A DNA stretch of 34,611 nt, taken from assembly GCA_934130705.1 (NCBI GenBank), contig CAKOYL010000005.1, forward strand, positions 1 to 34,611. The letters are read 5' to 3'. Below the pieces are notes generated by a model. The model worked only from the letters and a program-made list of their open reading frames with translations, was not told the DNA's origin and made no database searches. Shown here piece after piece: positions 31,046 to 34,611 of this stretch. Every line of letters starts with the position of its first letter. Positions within the stretch are counted from its first letter, which is position 1. The translations under genes and the position numbers were made by a program. Origin of the DNA: an uncultured Clostridia bacterium. Lineage in GTDB: Bacteria > Bacillota_A > Clostridia > TANB77 > CAG-508.

Positions 31046-31074
31046 ATTATATCATATTTGACACATTTAAACAA
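31046..31074 (-). promoter_or_regulatory. Strong promoter of the small membrane protein/Nudix operon
   Basis: Minus strand TTGTTT (31074-31069), 17-bp spacer, TATAAT (31051-31046), with TGA before the -10. It lies between the stop of the AbrB gene (31079) and the start at 31018. Confidence 0.6.
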
Positions 31075-31078
31075 TTTT

Positions 31079-31348
31079 TTATTTTTTATCTCTACCAAAT
31101 AAATCTCCAATTTTTTCTTTACAGTCAGCACATATTAATTTATCGTTATATTCAATTAATTTTTTTCTACTACCACAAAAAGTACAATTTTTTTCATATT
31201 TTTTTAAAATAATAGTATCCTTATCCACAAATATCTCTATTGGATCATCTTCTAGGATTTCAAATCTTTTTCTTATTTCTTTTGGAATTACAATTCTTCC
31301 TATTTTATCTAAACGTCTTATTATTTTCTTTTTCTCTTTCTCTTTCAT
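31079..31348 (-). CDS. AbrB/SpoVT-type transcription regulator with C-terminal zinc ribbon, 89 aa
   Basis: Residues 10-52 are the swapped-hairpin DNA-binding domain: IRRLDKIGRIVIPKEIRKRF then EILEDDPIEIFVDKDTIILKKYE, with the classic GRIVIPKEIRxxF motif. The C-terminus adds CTFCG (Cys55, Cys58) and CADCK (Cys73, Cys76), a CxxC-CxxC ribbon seen in several clostridial AbrB-like proteins. AbrB proteins are transition-state repressors in sporulating Firmicutes. It follows the six-repeat zinc-ribbon gene by 14 bp and may be coupled to it. Targets are unknown. Confidence 0.9.
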   Translation of the reverse strand: MKEKEKKKIIRRLDKIGRIVIPKEIRKRFEILEDDPIEIFVDKDTIILKKYEKNCTFCGSRKKLIEYNDKLICADCKEKIGDLFGRDKK

Positions 31349-31362
31349 TTTTTATCCTTTTC

Positions 31363-32655
31363 TCAAATTTTGTTTATTTCCTTTACTCTTTTTCCTTGAC
31401 ATATAGGACAATTGTGTCCCATATTTCTATCATTTATTGAACATAACCATTCGTGGTCTAATCTACATTTCCACCATACAATTTTATTTGATCCAGGAGC
31501 TACTTTATCAGGTCTTAATCCTTTGTTTCTTTTAAAATTCCATTCAGAAGCTAGTTTTGGATTTAATGTTTTTAAGTCATTATATCCTGGTATTATCTTT
31601 CTTCTTGAACAAACAGGACAACCAGATTTTTTATAATTTCTTGAGTTTATTACACCTTCAAATTCGTGTCCGTTTTTACATTTCCACCATACTCTCTTGT
31701 TAGAACCACTTCCAACATTATATGGTGTTAGTTCTCCATTCTTTTCATAATTCCATTCACTTGCTAATATAGGGTTAGTAGTTGCTAGATCATTGATTCC
31801 TTTTACAATCAATTTATTGGCACAAATAGGGCAACCGTTACCTTTAACTCTCCCTGAAATAGCACTGGCATAACTATGCCCTTTATCACACTTCCACCAT
31901 ACCTTTTTATGACTTTGATATGTTACTTGATCAGGTGTTACTCCTCCATTTTTTTCAATATCCCATTGTTTTGCTAAATCAGGACATTTTGACTCTAGGT
32001 CATTTATTCCTGACACTGCTCTTTTTCCACTACAATAGGGACAACCATTTCCCCTTGTTCTTGCACAAATTACAGTTTCCCACTCGTGTCCTTTTGCACA
32101 CTTCCACCATACTTTTTTATTAGAACTAGCTGTAACCATTGATGGTTTCAATTCTTTGTTTTTTTCATAATTCCATTCTTTTGCGACTTCAGGACATTTA
32201 CTTGCTAAGTCATTAAATCCTTTATCAATTTTTCTACTTGCACAATAAGGACAGCCTACACCTGAACTTCTACTCGCTATAACAGCTTCCCATTCGTGTC
32301 CTTCCTTACATTTCCACCATACTTTCAAATTACTTCCACAAGTTACTTTTTCAGGTAATAGTTTTCCGTTTTTCTCTTGATTCCATTCTAATGCTAGTTT
32401 TGGTCGCATTGTTTTCAAATCATTTAATCCTTCTATTACTTTCTTACCATTACAACCAGGGCATTTTGCTCCTTTAACTCTGTTTTTTATTGTATCTTCC
32501 CATTCGTGTCCTCTAAAACATTCCCACCACACTTTTATATTACTATCTTCAAGTGTAATAACTGGATTAATTCCAACATTTCTTCTAAAATTCCATTCTT
32601 TAATTAGCAATTTATTTCCAGATATGTACTTTTTATTATTTTCAATTTTTCTCAA
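31363..32655 (-). CDS. Protein with six treble-clef zinc-ribbon repeats (DUF4379-like), about 430 aa
   Basis: Six repeats, each with VWWxC-xxGHEW-xxxI ... GxxCPxC (in order: KVWWECFRGHEWEDTI, KVWWKCKEGHEWEAVI, KVWWKCAKGHEWETVI, KVWWKCDKGHSYASAI, RVWWKCKNGHEFEGVI, IVWWKCRLDHEWLCSI) and a linker xPxLAxEWNxEKNGxLxPDxV. Each can bind one zinc through the WWxC Cys, the GH His and the CPxC pair. The family (probable zinc-ribbon PF14311) is often fused to nuclease domains; none is present here. The start is probably TTG at 32655 (AAGGTGG 5 nt upstream); the ATG at 32670 has no ribosome binding site. A terminator hairpin and an IS end lie just upstream. A nucleic-acid-binding role is likely. Confidence 0.8.
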   Translation of the reverse strand: MRKIENNKKYISGNKLLIKEWNFRRNVGINPVITLEDSNIKVWWECFRGHEWEDTIKNRVKGAKCPGCNGKKVIEGLNDLKTMRPKLALEWNQEKNGKLLPEKVTCGSNLKVWWKCKEGHEWEAVIASRSSGVGCPYCASRKIDKGFNDLASKCPEVAKEWNYEKNKELKPSMVTASSNKKVWWKCAKGHEWETVICARTRGNGCPYCSGKRAVSGINDLESKCPDLAKQWDIEKNGGVTPDQVTYQSHKKVWWKCDKGHSYASAISGRVKGNGCPICANKLIVKGINDLATTNPILASEWNYEKNGELTPYNVGSGSNKRVWWKCKNGHEFEGVINSRNYKKSGCPVCSRRKIIPGYNDLKTLNPKLASEWNFKRNKGLRPDKVAPGSNKIVWWKCRLDHEWLCSINDRNMGHNCPICQGKRVKEINKI

Positions 32656-32684
32656 TTTTTCCACCTTCATTACTGTATACTGTA

Positions 32685-32721
32685 TAAAAAACAAAAAAAC
32701 TACTTTGTAAAAAAGTAGTTT
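32685..32721 (-). terminator. Terminator-like hairpin upstream of the zinc-ribbon gene
   Basis: AAACTACTTT (32721-32712 on the minus strand) pairs with AAAGTAGTTT (32706-32697) over a 5-nt loop, followed by TTTTGTTTTTT. It lies about 30 bp upstream of the TTG start. It may end a transcript of an original upstream gene now displaced by the IS, or attenuate the zinc-ribbon gene. Confidence 0.6.
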
Positions 32722-32949
32722 CCTTTTATAATAATTTGTCAAGTTATTTTTATCTCTTTAGGTATGTGTCAAGTGATAGTTGGCAATCGTCCTTTTGGTT
32801 GATTTTCTAAGCACATAACTATTCACATTTCCAAAAAATTTTTTTATTTTTTTCTTTTTGACATCACATACTAAAATTTTTAATACAAAATTATTATATA
32901 GTTTTTTTTAGATTTTTGTCAAGTCATTTTTAGATATTTTTCTACTTTT

Positions 32950-34488
32950 TTAATTAAATTTATATATATATTTTAAGTCGCTTATTGATACCATTTTTAT
33001 AGCCTGTAATATTGGATTATTAGGGTTTAATGTTACTTGTTTACAAATATTATTTGAAGCTATTTTTTCGTTAGCTCTAAATACATTTGTAATACCCTCT
33101 AAGTTTTTTTCTATCTCTAACATATATTGTTCTATGCTATCATCAATTTCTATTGGTTGTTCTAATTTTTCTAATTCTATAACCCCTTTGTTTTCAACTT
33201 TACTTGCACATATCTTTGCTAAACAAGTTGCACCTATTTTACCAAAACTTAATCTTCCACTTTTAAATCTTTTGCTAAGTACGGTAAAAATTTGGCTTTC
33301 CATTATGCCAGGGTTTCTATATTCAATTCCATCTGGTGCTTCTGGCATTTCTATATTTTTTTCTTCTAAAATGTCCTGGTATCTTGGTAACCCTTCACTT
33401 AAATAACTTTCTAATTTCTCAATTTTCTTTACATATTTTTCTTCGCCCCCACATTCATATTTTAGATATTCTAGAAAGATTGGTACTTCCTCATATCTTC
33501 TTTCAGCAATCAACTTTTCTATGATTCTTCTGTTTTCTTCTTCTGGTATATCTCTAATTATTTCTTGATGTATATGAAAGTTGTCCTTTTGTCTTATTGT
33601 ATCTTTTGTTGCTAATTTATTTATCCATCTAGCTCCATCTCCATTAAGAATCCTTAATTGTATTTTATCTACATCATACTTTTGAAATATTCTAGCGTCC
33701 CTACGTTGTTTCATTTCTTTTGAACTCATAAAACCAACTATATACATTTTTTCTACTAATGTATGTCTTGTATCGTCTTTCTTCCAACCTTCATAAGAAA
33801 CGTGTAACTTTAATTCTGATTTTACACTACTTTGCTCTTTGTATTCTTTTCCTTGCTTTTCACAAGCTTTTTTATTCTTTGCTTTTTGTTCTTCTCGATC
33901 TTTCCCCTGAAGATTTATCCATAATCCATCTGCTTCCTCAAACAGAACTGGAATCTCTTTTATTCCTGGTATTAGTTTATCCTTACTATCTAATTTTATT
34001 TCTTCTTGTTCTTTCTCAATAATTTTCATACCTTCTTGTATAACAACATTTCTTACTGCTTCGTGGCTTATTGCTATATTTATGTTTTCCATAAGTTGTG
34101 ATGAAGCGTCCCTATATGAATTTGTTTCTACAGCTGTACTTAATATCTTCTCTACTAAGTTTGCTGATATTTTGCCTATTGCTGTTATATTTACTAATTC
34201 ATCTAACAGAAAAATATATTTTTTGCATTCTCTTTTCGTGTTTTCATTTTCTGTATATTCATAAATTGCTCTTTTATATGTTACAATACCTAATACTGTT
34301 TTTATTGAATTTACTTTATATCCCTTATGTCGGAAAATTTTTTTATCTCTGTTTTCTTTAATCTTATTGTCATAATTTTCTAATAATGTCTTTAATATGC
34401 AACAACCCAAATTGCACACAAATTTATAGATTTTTTTTTCTAAATCATTGAAATTTATATTATTATTTGCTACAATATTATCAAACAT
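32950..34488 (-). CDS. ISLre2-family transposase (UPF0236), 512 aa
   Basis: A full-length transposase of the ISLre2 family. Characteristic segments are YRDASSQL and HEAVRNVV in the N-terminal half, LFEEADGLWINLQGKDR with the acidic pair, LRILNGDGARWINKLA, and the Gly-rich RLSFGKIGATCLAKIC near the end. Its length and single-gene organisation fit the family. No frameshift or stop interrupts it, so it could be active. AGGGGGATC before the ATG at 34488 is the ribosome binding site but lies in a hairpin. The downstream gap 32786-32949 contains only AT-rich DNA and the left IS end. Confidence 0.92.
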   Translation of the reverse strand: MFDNIVANNNINFNDLEKKIYKFVCNLGCCILKTLLENYDNKIKENRDKKIFRHKGYKVNSIKTVLGIVTYKRAIYEYTENENTKRECKKYIFLLDELVNITAIGKISANLVEKILSTAVETNSYRDASSQLMENINIAISHEAVRNVVIQEGMKIIEKEQEEIKLDSKDKLIPGIKEIPVLFEEADGLWINLQGKDREEQKAKNKKACEKQGKEYKEQSSVKSELKLHVSYEGWKKDDTRHTLVEKMYIVGFMSSKEMKQRRDARIFQKYDVDKIQLRILNGDGARWINKLATKDTIRQKDNFHIHQEIIRDIPEEENRRIIEKLIAERRYEEVPIFLEYLKYECGGEEKYVKKIEKLESYLSEGLPRYQDILEEKNIEMPEAPDGIEYRNPGIMESQIFTVLSKRFKSGRLSFGKIGATCLAKICASKVENKGVIELEKLEQPIEIDDSIEQYMLEIEKNLEGITNVFRANEKIASNNICKQVTLNPNNPILQAIKMVSISDLKYIYKFN

Positions 34489-34497
34489 AAATGATCC

Positions 34498-34534
34498 CCC
34501 TTAAAAATGTTACACGCAAATCAACATTTAAGGG
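34498..34534 (-). promoter_or_regulatory. Hairpin overlapping the transposase Shine-Dalgarno
   Basis: On the minus strand CCCTTAAATGTT (34534-34523) pairs with AACATTTTTAAGGG (34511-34498), with a 2-nt bulge. Its 3' arm runs into the GGGGG used as ribosome binding site for the ATG at 34488. In transcripts entering from outside the IS the site would be masked. Confidence 0.65.
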
Positions 34535-34611
34535 AAATTATTTATGTTTTTTCTTATTTTAAAAACATTAAAATCTTTTTTTAATTTTGCCAACTAAAAT
34601 TTTACACTAAC

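Larger units (their letters stand above)
32762..34611 (-). mobile_element. ISLre2-family insertion sequence, complete, about 1.85 kb
   Basis: The left end 32762-32786 and the right end 34587-34611 are 25-bp terminal inverted repeats matching at 19 of 25 positions, sharing TAGTTGGCAA and an outer GT..GTGT. A single transposase gene lies between. The right end is the last base of the window, so the flank and any target-site duplication on that side are not visible. The IS has separated the zinc-ribbon gene at 31363 from whatever lay upstream. Confidence 0.8.

Noticed and set aside
31412..32670. The DUF4379-like repeats as a CRISPR array or DNA satellite
   Set aside because: The periodicity is at protein level (conserved Cys/His/Trp) with diverged codons; there are no identical direct repeats with unique spacers.
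32670..32742. Longer N-terminus of the zinc-ribbon protein starting at TTG 32742
   Set aside because: It would translate through the terminator hairpin 32685-32721 and yields a hydrophobic stretch without homology; there is no ribosome binding site before it.
1..34611. tRNA, rRNA or classical riboswitches
   Set aside because: No cloverleaf, rRNA-like GC-rich stretch or recognisable riboswitch core was seen on either strand by eye; a covariance-model search would settle this.
1..34611. Interpretation as a prophage
   Set aside because: No capsid, portal, terminase, tail or lysis genes are seen. ArdC, LPD11, the SpaA-like adhesin and the TnpX-like recombinase fit an integrative conjugative or mobilizable element better.

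Overview
The window is very AT-rich DNA from a spore-former-type Clostridia/Bacillota genome. The evidence is Shine-Dalgarno sequences of the AGGAGG type, standard-code TGA/TAA stops, and Spo0E-, SpoVG- and AbrB-like proteins. Almost every gene lies on the minus strand in tightly packed, often overlapping operons. I read it as one end of an integrative and conjugative (or mobilizable) element carrying a large serine recombinase, with an insertion sequence at the other edge of the window. No relaxase, coupling protein, VirB4-type ATPase or replication initiator is present, so any transfer machinery must lie beyond position 34611.

Layout, left to right. 1-51: a short plus-strand frame resembling the end of a LytTR DNA-binding domain, possibly the interrupted chromosomal target. 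52-1913: recombinase module (large serine recombinase, a TnpW-like small protein, and a nested palindrome around the recombinase promoter). 2191-2858: two small genes, one a free-standing RNA polymerase alpha-CTD-like protein. 3067-9150: a seven-gene cargo operon (unknown protein, GDP-mannose pyrophosphorylase, glycerol-1-phosphate dehydrogenase-like enzyme, two glycosyltransferases, Nudix and HAD hydrolases), probably making or modifying a glycoconjugate. 9325-10714: small genes, including a plus-strand Spo0E-like gene and a 56-aa SH3-like protein. 10842-17411: a long operon of mostly unrecognised element proteins with a beta-class DNA methyltransferase and a tandem SpoVG-like protein. 17559-17915: XRE regulator. 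18029-24887: accessory operon with an LPD11-domain protein, a Dam-like methyltransferase, an ArdC antirestriction protein and an HsdM-like methylase fragment. 24999-29661: a thioester/Cna_B surface adhesin and a secreted or membrane-anchored protein. 29805-32655: small genes, Nudix, AbrB with zinc ribbon, and a six-repeat zinc-ribbon protein. 32762-34611: an ISLre2-type IS whose outer end is the last base of the window, as expected where an assembly stops at a repeated IS.

The most unusual signal is a 35-nt sequence present three times (2123-2157, 17513-17547, 28799-28833), 31 of 35 positions invariant. It always follows the stop of one minus-strand gene and precedes another operon: the recombinase module, the tandem-SpoVG operon and the adhesin. 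In at least two cases a terminator-like hairpin with a U-tract sits between the repeat and the start codon, leaving no room for another promoter. I infer an element-wide regulon (operator/promoter plus attenuated leader), possibly controlled by the XRE protein encoded next to the middle copy.
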